A stretch of DNA of 35,886 nucleotides, taken from NCBI GenBank assembly GCA_013288205.1, contig JABDCH010000019.1:329-36214 (forward strand). Direction: 5' to 3'. The position numbers were made by a program, and so were the translations under genes. The stretch is from Bacteroidota bacterium (lineage in GTDB: Bacteria; Bacteroidota; Bacteroidia; JABEUT01). Positions 1 through 7,353 of the stretch are shown here, piece by piece (position 1 is the first letter of the stretch; each line of letters begins with the position of its first letter). The notes under the pieces were generated by a model, which saw only the letters and a list, made by a program, of their open reading frames with translations, was not told the DNA's origin and did not search any database.

Positions 1-1
1 C

Positions 2-583
2 ATACTGATTGAGAAAAGTATTTATAATAAATTCCGCGATGAATTTGTGGCAAAAGTAAAAGCCCTAAAAGTGGGACCACCCATGGAAGAAAAAAGCAAA
101 CTCGGAGCTATTGTATCGAAAAATCATTTCGAGAAAGTATTGTCATACATCGAACTTGCCAAGGACGAAGGCGGCACTATTTTATGCGGAGGAAATGCAA
201 TAAAAATGACAGGAGACCATAGCGACGGATGGTATATTGAACCAACTGTAATTGAAGGGTTGCCGCAAGATTGCCGCACCAATATGGAAGAAATATTCGG
301 CCCCGTGGTTACCCTGCAACCATTTGAAACGGAAGAACAGGCGCTTGAATTAGCAAATGCTACCGAATACGGGCTGACCTCCATGTTATGGACGGAAAAC
401 CTTACCCGAGCCCATAAAATGGCTATAGAATTTCGTTCAGGCATTGTATGGATAAACTGTTGGCTGCTTCGTGATTTGCGTACTCCTTTCGGGGGAATGA
501 AAAACTCCGGTGTAGGCCGTGAAGGCGGTTGGGAAGCCTTGCGCTTCTTTACTGAAGCGAAGAATGTGTGTATAAAGTTGTAG
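2..583 (+). CDS. Aldehyde dehydrogenase, 2-hydroxymuconate-semialdehyde type (3' part)
   Basis: The reading frame is already open at base 2, so this is the last 193 codons of a gene that begins before the window. A GTG at 47 is internal and not the start. The C-terminal half of an ALDH fold is clear: EEIFGPVV, then NATEYGLT, then CWLLRDLRTPFGGMKNSGVG and GREGGWEALRFFTE near the end. The CWLLRDLRTPFGG stretch is characteristic of 2-hydroxymuconate / 2-aminomuconate semialdehyde dehydrogenases (the ALDH8-like group), which oxidise ring-cleavage semialdehydes with NAD+ in the cytoplasm. The catalytic Cys and Glu lie before the window. In Bacteroidota such enzymes often belong to the kynurenine route of tryptophan breakdown, but no neighbour here confirms that. 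The ALDH call is firm; the substrate is inferred. Confidence 0.9.
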   Translation: MLIEKSIYNKFRDEFVAKVKALKVGPPMEEKSKLGAIVSKNHFEKVLSYIELAKDEGGTILCGGNAIKMTGDHSDGWYIEPTVIEGLPQDCRTNMEEIFGPVVTLQPFETEEQALELANATEYGLTSMLWTENLTRAHKMAIEFRSGIVWINCWLLRDLRTPFGGMKNSGVGREGGWEALRFFTEAKNVCIKL

Positions 584-597
584 AAAATTAATCAACC

Positions 598-831
598 ATG
601 AAACAGCCTTGGTTTAAAAGAAATGGAATATTTTTTATTCCCATATCATTTATTGGATGGGTTATCCTGTTGTGCGGATCAGCGTATGCAATATATACTG
701 TCATAGGACTTAACAATAGCTCTCATTCGGTAAGCGATTTTGTGAGGAACTCAGTTTTTAGTTTGGTGTTGATAGATGCGATTTACTCATTGGTAGCTTA
801 TTTGACTATTAGAATAAGTAAGCTATTTTAA
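598..831 (+). CDS. Small two-TM membrane protein, unknown function
   Basis: The product has 77 residues and starts 14 bases after the aldehyde dehydrogenase stop, so it is probably cotranscribed. Two hydrophobic segments are visible, about residues 11-35 and 49-68, separated by a polar loop containing NNSSHSVSD; both termini are basic. No catalytic motif or known family is recognised. Its stop codon overlaps the 5' base of a hairpin that may end the transcript. The ORF is supported by position, continuity and clear membrane character. Confidence 0.6.
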   Translation: MKQPWFKRNGIFFIPISFIGWVILLCGSAYAIYTVIGLNNSSHSVSDFVRNSVFSLVLIDAIYSLVAYLTIRISKLF

Positions 832-847
832 CAGGATTGCATCCTGT
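831..847 (+). terminator. Hairpin after the small membrane protein gene
   Basis: A perfect 7-bp stem ACAGGAT/ATCCTGT with a 3-nt loop starts on the last base of the preceding stop codon. The bases after it are T/A-rich (TCATTTATAT) but contain no uninterrupted T-run, so it is only a probable terminator. Confidence 0.5.
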
Positions 848-885
848 TCATTTATATCCGAAAAATTCATAATATGTGCTTAATT

Positions 886-919
886 TTTCGGTAACGAAAT
901 ATTTTTATTTTTGTCGTTA
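886..919 (+). promoter_or_regulatory. Promoter with possible operator upstream of SRPBCC gene 939
   Basis: TATTTTTG at 906-913 matches the Bacteroidota -7 element TAnnTTTG, 25 bases before the ATG at 939. It is bracketed by TAACGA (892-897) and TCGTTA (914-919), an inverted pair. TTTCG-GTAA-CGAAA (886-899) is a small palindrome on its own. The GGTAAC half-site resembles the operators at 2262-2305. The repressor link is inference. Confidence 0.45.
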
Positions 920-938
920 AACCAATAACCCCTATACT

Positions 939-1466
939 ATGACAGCATTAATAATTATCCTCTGCATTGTCGCAATCCCCTTTGTGATTGCACTTTTTAC
1001 CAGCAAACACTTTAAAGTAGAACGTGAAGTAGTCATCAATAAACCTAAACAAGAGATTTTTGACTATATAAAACACCTTAAAAACCACGACAACTTTACC
1101 GTGTGGGCAGCTATGGACCCGAACATGAAAAAAGAATATACCGGAACAGATGGAACGGTAGGTTTTTCATTTATATGGGCAAGCGACCATAAACAAGCAG
1201 GTCATGGTAAGCAAACCATCACTGCCATTAAAGAAGGGGAAGAATTAGACACGGAGGTTCATTTTTTAAAACCATGGGATAATATTGCCCATGCATATTT
1301 CAAAACTGAACTTGCAGAAGATAGCCAAACCAAAGTAAAATGGGGCATTTATAACGATGTTAAATATCCCATGAAAGTAATGCGCCTCTTTATGAATATG
1401 GATAAGATGATTGGTAAGGACTTTGATAAAGGCCTTGCCAAACTGAAAGAGGTGATGGAGAAGTAG
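939..1466 (+). CDS. SRPBCC (polyketide cyclase-like) protein with N-terminal membrane anchor
   Basis: The product has 175 residues. Residues 2-20 form one hydrophobic helix (ALIIILCIVAIPFVIALF), followed by a SRPBCC/START-like domain from about residue 26 to the end. The family's opening strand is seen in EREVVINKPKQEIFDYIKHL and the long C-terminal helix in FDKGLAKLKEVMEK. SRPBCC domains form a deep hydrophobic pocket and bind or process lipophilic small molecules. The ligand here is unknown. The anchor probably leaves the domain facing the cytoplasm or membrane surface. It has its own -7 element and is separate from the large SRPBCC cluster starting at 2341, but it is a distant relative of those genes. 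Confidence 0.8.
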   Translation: MTALIIILCIVAIPFVIALFTSKHFKVEREVVINKPKQEIFDYIKHLKNHDNFTVWAAMDPNMKKEYTGTDGTVGFSFIWASDHKQAGHGKQTITAIKEGEELDTEVHFLKPWDNIAHAYFKTELAEDSQTKVKWGIYNDVKYPMKVMRLFMNMDKMIGKDFDKGLAKLKEVMEK

Positions 1467-1485
1467 GGCAGTTTAAAAACTTTTT

Positions 1486-1493
1486 TACCTTTG
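1486..1493 (+). promoter_or_regulatory. Promoter -7 element for PH-domain gene 1515
   Basis: TACCTTTG matches TAnnTTTG and lies 21 bases before the ATG at 1515. No clear -33 TTTG is visible. Confidence 0.5.
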
Positions 1494-1514
1494 TTTTACT
1501 ATTAATTATTATAT

Positions 1515-2141
1515 ATGGTAAAAGAAACTACCCCGAACACTACTCCATCAGACTTTGAATCAGTATTAGACAATAATGAAAAAGTTATATGGACTGACAA
1601 GCCGGTATTCGCTCCGTATGTTTTAACCGTTGCCTGGCACCATTTTTTTATTATTATCTTCTTGGGGTTCTTCATGGTACAATTCTATAAAGGAGGAGGA
1701 GCAGTTAATGGTAATACACCTTATGTATTAATGCTGGCTGCCGTATTCCTGGTAGATCTGTATCTTCTGCTTTCAGGTTTTTTTAATTATTCAAATTTAG
1801 TATATGCCTATTCCAACAGGTGAATAATTATTCGTTATGGAGTTTTTACAATTAATTATAAAACTTTCGACTATGATCGTGTTGAGGATACTTCTGTTAC
1901 TGTAAACCTTATAGAACAGAGTTACAAAATAGGCAGTATACGTTTCTCTACCGGCGCACGAGATTCCAAAGGCAATCCTATCTATGAACAATTTACTTCT
2001 ATTCGCGACCCATACGAAGTTTTTAAAAAGCTGAAAGAAGTAACTGTTGATACAAAGACAGATTACAATTATCCTAATGCACTAAGGCCGGAGAACAATC
2101 CGGGGTACAATACTGGATATGACCAAAATGGAAACTCTTAG
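1515..2141 (+). pseudogene. PH-domain (bPH2-like) membrane protein split by one in-frame TGA
   Basis: Codons 1-102 encode an acidic N-terminus (DNNEKVIWTDKP) and two membrane helices (about residues 40-56 and 74-90), ending YAYSNR before TGA at 1821-1823. The same frame continues with no further stop for 105 codons to TAG at 2139-2141: IIIRYGVFTINYKTFDYDRV, then TVNLIEQSYKIGSIRFSTG. This is the standard bacterial PH (YdbS/YdbT-like) core, in which the split site normally reads like NRRIIIR. TGA therefore replaces a single Arg/Lys codon, and one substitution from CGA or AGA is enough. Both halves keep good coding character, which points to a recent mutation, a sequencing error or readthrough. 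TGA is an ordinary stop elsewhere in the window. Confidence 0.8.
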
Positions 2142-2261
2142 TTGCCTGAGAAATTATTTCTTAAGATAAATATTACGGGCTAATCCAAGCCCCACTAAAT
2201 ATTTCTCCCTGTAAAACAGATAGATAAGTAATCTTCACAAAAATTTAACAAAAAATATTAG

Positions 2262-2305
2262 GTAACCGAATGGTTTCGTATATATATTTGTAACCGAATA
2301 GTTAC
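2262..2305 (+). promoter_or_regulatory. Twin operators around the promoter of the RibD-ArsR-SRPBCC locus
   Basis: Two near-identical sites, GTAACCGAATGGTTTC (2262-2277) and GTAACCGAATAGTTAC (2290-2305), are 28 bases apart start to start. The first contains the perfect inverted repeat AACC-GAAT-GGTT and the second GTAAC-N6-GTTAC. Between and touching them is TATATTTG (2283-2290), a consensus -7 element, so a bound protein would cover the promoter. The nearest regulator is the ArsR gene at 2916, second in the transcript. This is the layout expected for ArsR autorepression. The site and promoter are seen; the protein match is inferred. Confidence 0.75.
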
Positions 2306-2340
2306 ACATTAGTATTTAAACAACCCTAAATATAAACAAT

Positions 2341-2907
2341 ATGAGAAAGATAGTTTCAAGCACCATTATGTCGTTGGACAACTTTGTAGCAAACACTTCT
2401 GGAGACCTCAGGATGTTCAAGGTAGAGGAAGAATTTTTCGACATGTCGCAAGCCTTAACCGATGCAGCCGATACTGCTCTGTATGGCAAAGGCACATATT
2501 CCATTATGCAGGCATATTGGCCCACTGCAGCCAATCAACCGGATGCATCAACGCATGATAAAGAACATTCCCTGTGGTATAATCATGTAAAAAAATATGT
2601 GTTGTCCACAACAATGAAAGACTCGGAAGCACCCAATACTACCATTATACGGGAGAATGTGGTAGAAGAACTCAAAAAATTAAAACAACAGGAAGGCAGA
2701 AACATTCAAATATTCGGCAGCCCGGGTGTGGTTCGTTCACTTACACAAGTAGGGCTGATTGATGAGTATTGGATATTTATCTTTCCTGTTATTATCGGGA
2801 ACGGCATTCCATTATTTAAAGATATCAACCAACAAATAGACTTAACCCTGGTGTCAGGCAAATTGATGACTTCAGGCGCAGCCGCATTACATTATATAAG
2901 AAAGTAA
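2341..2907 (+). CDS. Dihydrofolate reductase family / RibD C-terminal domain protein
   Basis: The product has 188 residues and spans a single RibD_C (DHFR-like) domain. It opens MRKIVSSTIMSLDNFVA, the usual start of stand-alone family members, has DTALYGKGTYSIM near residue 45, and ends with the conserved region IFGSPGVVRSLTQVGLIDEY and PVIIGNGIPLF. Relatives bind NADPH and reduce pterin- or flavin-like substrates, but these short paralogues mostly have no known substrate. It is the first gene behind the operator pair and lies 8 bases before the ArsR gene, so it should be under direct ArsR control. It is cytoplasmic, with no signal peptide. The family call is firm and the substrate unknown. 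Confidence 0.88.
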   Translation: MRKIVSSTIMSLDNFVANTSGDLRMFKVEEEFFDMSQALTDAADTALYGKGTYSIMQAYWPTAANQPDASTHDKEHSLWYNHVKKYVLSTTMKDSEAPNTTIIRENVVEELKKLKQQEGRNIQIFGSPGVVRSLTQVGLIDEYWIFIFPVIIGNGIPLFKDINQQIDLTLVSGKLMTSGAAALHYIRK

Positions 2908-2915
2908 TTAAAATT

Positions 2916-3254
2916 ATGAGAAGAGATGTATTTCAAGCAATAGCAGACCCGACCCGCAGAGAGATACTCGGGCTTTTAACAGCACAATCGTTAAATCTGA
3001 ATTCTGTTGCTGAGAATTTTAATATCAGTCGTCCTGCCGTTTCAAAGCATATCAAAATATTAACTGAATGTGGTTTGATAGTTATCAAGAAAGAAGGTCG
3101 CGAGCATTACTGTGAAGCACAATTTGATAAACTGCACGAAGTGTCAGACTGGGTAGAGCAATACCGCAAATTCTGGGAAGAACGGTTTGATGCATTGGAA
3201 ATCTATCTGAACAAGTTGCAAAATAAAAACAAGAAAAAATCTAAAAAGAAATGA
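2916..3254 (+). CDS. ArsR/SmtB-type winged-helix repressor
   Basis: The product has 112 residues. It opens VFQAIADPTRREILGLL, the hallmark of the ArsR subgroup usually paired with SRPBCC (AHSA1-like) genes. The recognition helix is in FNISRPAVSKHIKIL (residues 36-50), followed by the wing GLIVIKKEGREHYCEA. No paired metal-binding cysteines are visible; the single Cys near residue 50 and one in HYCEA do not make a classic metal site. The inducer is therefore more likely an organic molecule or another signal. The tail is lysine-rich (NKNKKKSKKK). Its stop overlaps the next start (ATGA at 3251), implying translational coupling. It probably represses its own operon through the 2262-2305 sites. 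Confidence 0.92.
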   Translation: MRRDVFQAIADPTRREILGLLTAQSLNLNSVAENFNISRPAVSKHIKILTECGLIVIKKEGREHYCEAQFDKLHEVSDWVEQYRKFWEERFDALEIYLNKLQNKNKKKSKKK

Positions 3255-4156
3255 AAAGGATAATCCTATATTCCGCTTTAGCAGTTCTGATATTATCATC
3301 GTTCAATAACGGAACGCAATCAGAAGAAAGCAATAAACAAATAAAAGCAACACTGCATGATACCTTAATTTCCCAAAATGGCTATTCGGAAGTCAACGGA
3401 ATTAAAATGTATTATGAAATTTATGGACAAGGCAAGCCACTTGTTTTGATTCACGGTGGTGGTTCTACCATTCAAACAACATTTGGGAGAGTCATCCCAA
3501 TGCTTGCCAAACACAGAAGACTTATAGCTATTGAGTTGCAAGCACACGGAAGAACCAGTGATAGAGAAAAGGATTTGTCCTTTGAGCAAGACGCAGACGA
3601 TGTTGCGGCACTTTTAAAGAATTTAAATATTGACAAAGCAGACTTTTTTGGTTTTAGTAACGGGGGGACAACTGCTGTTCAGATTGCAATTCGTCACCCT
3701 GAAATAGTAGATAAAATTATTTTGGCTTCTGCACTTTGCAAACGTAATGGAGTTCCCCAACAGTTTTGGGATTTTATGAAACAGGCAACTTTAGCCACTA
3801 TGCCTGAACAGTTAAAAGAAGCTTATATAAAAGTCGCACCCAACCCTAATAACCTGCAAGTGATGTGCGATAAGGATGTAAAAAGGATGGTGAATTATAG
3901 AGACATACCAGACGAACAGATCGAATCTATTAAAGCACCGACCCTAATCATCATTGGCGACAGGGATGTTATAAAACCCGAGCACGCTATAGAAATGCAT
4001 AGACAGATTGCTAATTCAGAGTTAGCTATAATCCCAGGTGTACACGGTGAATATATTGAGGAAATAACAACACTAAAGTTTGATTCTAAAGAAGCGGACT
4101 TTGTTATTCCAATGATTGAAGGTTTCCTAGATACATCATCAGAAAGAAAGCAATGA
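3251..4156 (+). CDS. Secreted or membrane-anchored alpha/beta hydrolase
   Basis: The product has 301 residues. A hydrophobic N-terminal segment (residues 3-16) looks like a signal peptide or anchor; no lipobox Cys is present. The alpha/beta hydrolase fold follows: oxyanion-hole region LVLIHGGG (about residue 65), nucleophile elbow GFSNGG with Ser136, acid in IIGDRDVI, and catalytic His in GVHGEY. Close relatives act as esterases or haloalkane/epoxide-type hydrolases, but the substrate cannot be told. Its start overlaps the ArsR stop by four bases, so it is in the operon. It is the only member of the cluster with an export-like N-terminus, so it may act outside the cytoplasm. Confidence 0.88.
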   Translation: MKRIILYSALAVLILSSFNNGTQSEESNKQIKATLHDTLISQNGYSEVNGIKMYYEIYGQGKPLVLIHGGGSTIQTTFGRVIPMLAKHRRLIAIELQAHGRTSDREKDLSFEQDADDVAALLKNLNIDKADFFGFSNGGTTAVQIAIRHPEIVDKIILASALCKRNGVPQQFWDFMKQATLATMPEQLKEAYIKVAPNPNNLQVMCDKDVKRMVNYRDIPDEQIESIKAPTLIIIGDRDVIKPEHAIEMHRQIANSELAIIPGVHGEYIEEITTLKFDSKEADFVIPMIEGFLDTSSERKQ

Positions 4157-4202
4157 CAAAACGTTGTGAAACATATAAAATTAATATTAAATAAAAACTA
4201 CT

Positions 4203-4610
4203 ATGGAGAATTTCATCTTAGATAATGACATAAAGGCTTTCTGCATAACCGCAAAATCTTTTCCTGATGGTGTATTGGAGGCACATCAAGCATTACATGC
4301 ATTAGTCCCTTTCACAACCGATAGAAAATATTTTGGAGTATCACGTCTGGAAAAAGGAGTGATCGTTTACAAATCCGTTGCTGAAGAAAAGAGTCCCGGA
4401 GAAGGTGACAAATTAGGTTGTGAACCCTTTAGCATACAAGCCGGAAAATACATTTATATAACCATTAAAGATTTCCGGAAAGATATTTCAACTATCTGGG
4501 AAGCCTTTGAGCAGCTCCTTTCCCACCCAAATATGGATCCCGAAGGGTATTGCCTGGAATGGTATTTGGGACAAAACGATGTACGCTGCATGATCAGATT
4601 AAAATCTTAA
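4203..4610 (+). CDS. GyrI-like / AraC effector-binding-type small-molecule binding protein
   Basis: The product has 135 residues and no DNA-binding domain. It is a stand-alone ligand-binding module of the SOUL/GyrI-like type, as judged from ITAKSFPDGVLEAHQALHAL, the central YFGVSRLEKG strand, FSIQAGKYIYITIKDF, and the closing strand CLEWYLGQNDVRCMI. The GxY..ITIKD...I...WEAFEQLL pattern is typical of effector-binding domains that sense drugs or other hydrophobic ligands, or shield targets from them. It follows the hydrolase by 46 bases and precedes the VOC gene by 11 bases. The exact family is less certain than for its neighbours because the domain is divergent. Confidence 0.7.
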   Translation: MENFILDNDIKAFCITAKSFPDGVLEAHQALHALVPFTTDRKYFGVSRLEKGVIVYKSVAEEKSPGEGDKLGCEPFSIQAGKYIYITIKDFRKDISTIWEAFEQLLSHPNMDPEGYCLEWYLGQNDVRCMIRLKS

Positions 4611-4621
4611 ACACTTATAAC

Positions 4622-5107
4622 ATGAAAACAAATCAATCAAACATCACACCATTTTTATGGTTCAACGGCAATGTAGAAGAAGCTGTTAATTTCTACGTAT
4701 CTGTTTTTAAAAACTCTCAAGTTCTCAATATGAATCAATTGCCGGGAGATGTTCCCGGGCATAAAGGGAAAGTATTTACAGCCACCATCGAATTAGATGG
4801 CCAAAAATTTATGCTGTTGGATGGCGGCCCTCAATTCAAATTCTCGCCTGCTGTTTCATTTTTTGTCAACTGCACCACGCAGAAAGAAGTGGATGATCTA
4901 TGGGAAAAACTTTCGGAGAGTGGTAAGCCAAACAGGTGTGGCTGGATTGATGATAAATTTGGTGTCACATGGCAAATTGTACCTAAAGCGCTGGGTGAGC
5001 TGATGGGTGACCCCGATCGCAAAAAGGCAAAGAGAGTAATGGAAGCCATGATGCAGATGGGAAAGATCGAGATAAAAAAACTAGAAGAAGCATATAACCA
5101 AAAGTAA
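4622..5107 (+). CDS. VOC family protein, PhnB / 3-demethylubiquinone methyltransferase-like
   Basis: The product has 161 residues from the ATG at 4622 (MKTNQSNITPFLWFNGN). A longer in-frame start at 4550 would lie inside the previous gene and add an unconserved tail. Features are FNGNVEEAVNFYVSVFKNS, LDGQKFMLLDGGP, and the WGxxxQIVP-type end FGVTWQIVPKALGELM. These define the VOC (glyoxalase/bleomycin-resistance fold) subgroup named after PhnB. Such proteins bind metals or hydrophobic ligands, and most lack a proven reaction. It is followed after 24 bases by the tandem SRPBCC gene. The pairing of VOC and SRPBCC genes is repeated at 7354-7867. Confidence 0.9.
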   Translation: MKTNQSNITPFLWFNGNVEEAVNFYVSVFKNSQVLNMNQLPGDVPGHKGKVFTATIELDGQKFMLLDGGPQFKFSPAVSFFVNCTTQKEVDDLWEKLSESGKPNRCGWIDDKFGVTWQIVPKALGELMGDPDRKKAKRVMEAMMQMGKIEIKKLEEAYNQK

Positions 5108-5131
5108 AATAATTTTAAAATATAATACCCG

Positions 5132-6079
5132 ATGGAAACACAAGTAAAAAGCAAAACAGCCGAGCGTGAACTAACTGCATCACGCTTATTAAATGCGCCA
5201 GTGGAATTAGTGTGGGAAGTATGGACAAACCCAGAACACATCAAGAATTGGTGGGGACCAAACGGATTCACCAATACTATATATAAAATGGACGTGAAAC
5301 CCGGGGGCGAATGGGAATTAATGATGCATAGTCCCGACGGAACCAATTTTTGGAATAAACATACTTATACGGAAGTCGTGAAATATAAAAAGCTCGTTCA
5401 CGTACATGGAGAACCAAAATTCGAGATGACCATTACATTCACGCCACAAGGAAACAAAACGCTCGTTAATATCGTTTCGCTATTTGAATCAATTGAAATA
5501 CTTAAAAAAGTAGTTGAAGAATTTGGCGCTGCAGAAGGACTACAGCAAAATGTGGATAAACTTGAAATCTATGTGAACAACCTGCCTGCAGAACACGAAT
5601 TGGTTATTATGCGTCGCTTCAATGCACCGCGCGAGCTTGTGTTTAAGGCCTGGACAGAACCCGAACGCCTTGCACAATGGTGGGGGGCACCAAAAGGTTC
5701 AGTTATTCACGTAAGTAAATTGGAGCTTAAACCGGGCGGTATGTTTCTTTATAGTATAAAAAACCCAAACGGGCAAGATATTTGGGGCAAGTTTATCTAT
5801 CATGAAATTACAGCACCGGAGAAGTTAGTTTTTGTAAATTCTTTTTCCGATAAAGATGGAGGTACAACTGCTAATCCATGGATGCCGGTGTGGCCATTGG
5901 AAATAATGAATACGGTTACACTTATTGAATACGAAGGTAAAACCACTTTGACTATTAAAGGCAAGCCAATCAATGCCACAACTGAAGAAATCAAGAGCTT
6001 CGAAACTTTCCGTGATTCTATGGAAGGTGGTTTTGGCGGAATCTTTGAACAACTAGAAGAATATCTTACAAAAAATTAA
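5132..6079 (+). CDS. Tandem SRPBCC (AHSA1-like) protein with two START-like domains
   Basis: The product has 315 residues, about twice the family length, made of two complete SRPBCC domains in one chain. Domain 1 (about residues 8-150) has LLNAPVELVWEVWTNPEHIK and WWGPNGFTN. Domain 2 (about residues 153-313) has RRFNAPRELVFKAWTEPERL and WWGAPKG. Both carry the xxPGGxxxY/W element and the long C-terminal helix. AHSA1-like domains bind hydrophobic ligands or partners and often sit beside ArsR genes, as here. The two halves differ enough to suggest an old fusion or duplication. It is followed by another single-domain SRPBCC gene 13 bases downstream. The ligand is unknown. Confidence 0.9.
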   Translation: METQVKSKTAERELTASRLLNAPVELVWEVWTNPEHIKNWWGPNGFTNTIYKMDVKPGGEWELMMHSPDGTNFWNKHTYTEVVKYKKLVHVHGEPKFEMTITFTPQGNKTLVNIVSLFESIEILKKVVEEFGAAEGLQQNVDKLEIYVNNLPAEHELVIMRRFNAPRELVFKAWTEPERLAQWWGAPKGSVIHVSKLELKPGGMFLYSIKNPNGQDIWGKFIYHEITAPEKLVFVNSFSDKDGGTTANPWMPVWPLEIMNTVTLIEYEGKTTLTIKGKPINATTEEIKSFETFRDSMEGGFGGIFEQLEEYLTKN

Positions 6080-6092
6080 TAATTAAAACATT

Positions 6093-6554
6093 ATGGAAAC
6101 ACAAAACAAGGAGCTCACCATCACTCGTACTTTTAATGCACCGCGTGAATTAGTATGGGAAGCATGGACAAATCAAAAGCACATAGAACAATGGTGGGGT
6201 CCAAAAGGATTTACCAACCCAGTATGTGAATGGAATGCAAAAAAGGGAAATAAAATTTACATTGAAATGAAAGCACCTGACGGGGTTCATTATCCTATGG
6301 ACGGGGTATTTGGAGAAATCGTCAAAAATGAAAAGATAATTTTTACAACTGCCGCATTGGATAAAAAGGGAGAACATCTTTTTGAAGTATTGAACACCAT
6401 TAATTTTATAGATGAAGGCGATAAAACAAAACTCGTTTTGCATTTTATCTTTTCCAATATCAAGCCTGAAGGCCTGCAACATATTGGTGGTGCTGAAATG
6501 GGCTGGAATATGAGCCTTGATAAACTGGTTGTGCTTTTAGATTATATAAAATAA
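6093..6554 (+). CDS. SRPBCC (AHSA1-like) protein
   Basis: The product has 153 residues and one SRPBCC domain: TITRTFNAPRELVWEAWTNQ, then WWGPKGFTNP, then GGAEMGWNMSLDKLV in the closing helix. The opening stretch closely resembles domain 2 of the gene just upstream (FNAPREL), so these are recent paralogues. Its C-terminal coding segment 6489-6524 recurs, with three mismatches in 36 bases, at 8343-8378 in front of the DoxX gene. The gap to the next gene is 7 bases. It is predicted to be a cytoplasmic ligand-binding protein; the ligand is unknown. Confidence 0.92.
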   Translation: METQNKELTITRTFNAPRELVWEAWTNQKHIEQWWGPKGFTNPVCEWNAKKGNKIYIEMKAPDGVHYPMDGVFGEIVKNEKIIFTTAALDKKGEHLFEVLNTINFIDEGDKTKLVLHFIFSNIKPEGLQHIGGAEMGWNMSLDKLVVLLDYIK

Positions 6555-6561
6555 ATTCATC

Positions 6562-7347
6562 ATGTCAAAAGTGATATCGAAAGACGGAACACCGATTGCA
6601 TATAGCAAAACGGGAAAAGGAGAACCGCTCATCATGGTAGATGGGGCTATGTGCAGTCGTGCATTTGGCCCCACACCTAAAATGGCGCCCTTGCTGGCAG
6701 CGCATTTTACCGTATACACATACGATAGGAGAGGAAGAAACGAAAGCGGAGACACTCTCCCCTACTCTGTTGAAAAGGAAATTGAAGATTTGGATGCGCT
6801 TATTAAAGAAGCGGGCGGTTCGGTATATATGATAGGTTTTTCTTCCGGGGCTGCATTAACGTTAAATGCAGCAGCAAAGGGACTCAACATAAAAAAGATG
6901 ATTTTGTACGAAGCTCCATACGTAATGAATATGGGTGGGCACAATCCACCGATTGATGCTGAAAAACAATTTAAACAGTTTATTGCATCAGGTGAAAGAG
7001 GCAAGGCAGTTACCTTTTTTATGAAAGACTTAATTGGCATGCCTGCTATATTCCCCATGATAATGAGTATTACTCCGGTATGGAAAAAACTTAAAGCGGT
7101 AGCACATACACTTCCTTACGATGCAGCAGTGATGAGGGACTATACCATACCTGCACAACTGGCAGCGTCTGTTGACACTCCTACACTTGTTGCTGGCGGA
7201 GAAAAAAGTCCCATACAGTTACGCAACTCTGTACAAAAACTCGCTGAAGCAATACCGAACAGCGAACTCCAAATCTTAAAAGGACAAAACCATAATGTGT
7301 CTGCAGGAGCTATTGTTCCGGTAATGATGGAATACTTTAAAAACTGA
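6562..7347 (+). CDS. Cytoplasmic alpha/beta hydrolase
   Basis: The product has 261 residues and no signal peptide. It opens MSKVISKDGTPIAYSKTGKG, typical of TAP-like/peroxidase-type alpha/beta hydrolases. The nucleophile elbow GFSSG has Ser94, the cap region follows, and the catalytic His is in GQNHNV near the C-terminus. The usual acid position reads VAGGEKSPIQLRN, with no obvious Asp; this GGxKSP form is common in the subgroup. It lies 7 bases after one SRPBCC gene and 6 before another, so it is firmly inside the operon. It probably hydrolyses a small ester or amide, substrate unknown. Confidence 0.9.
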   Translation: MSKVISKDGTPIAYSKTGKGEPLIMVDGAMCSRAFGPTPKMAPLLAAHFTVYTYDRRGRNESGDTLPYSVEKEIEDLDALIKEAGGSVYMIGFSSGAALTLNAAAKGLNIKKMILYEAPYVMNMGGHNPPIDAEKQFKQFIASGERGKAVTFFMKDLIGMPAIFPMIMSITPVWKKLKAVAHTLPYDAAVMRDYTIPAQLAASVDTPTLVAGGEKSPIQLRNSVQKLAEAIPNSELQILKGQNHNVSAGAIVPVMMEYFKN

Positions 7348-7353
7348 GAAATC

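Noticed and set aside
1821-1823. TGA as a recoded sense codon
   Set aside because: TGA ends many intact genes here (for example 3254, 4156, 12049), and no selenoprotein or recoding signal is seen, so reassignment is not supported.
2916-3254. Arsenic or metal resistance operon
   Set aside because: The ArsR lacks a paired-cysteine metal site, and no arsenite pump, arsenate reductase or metal exporter is present.
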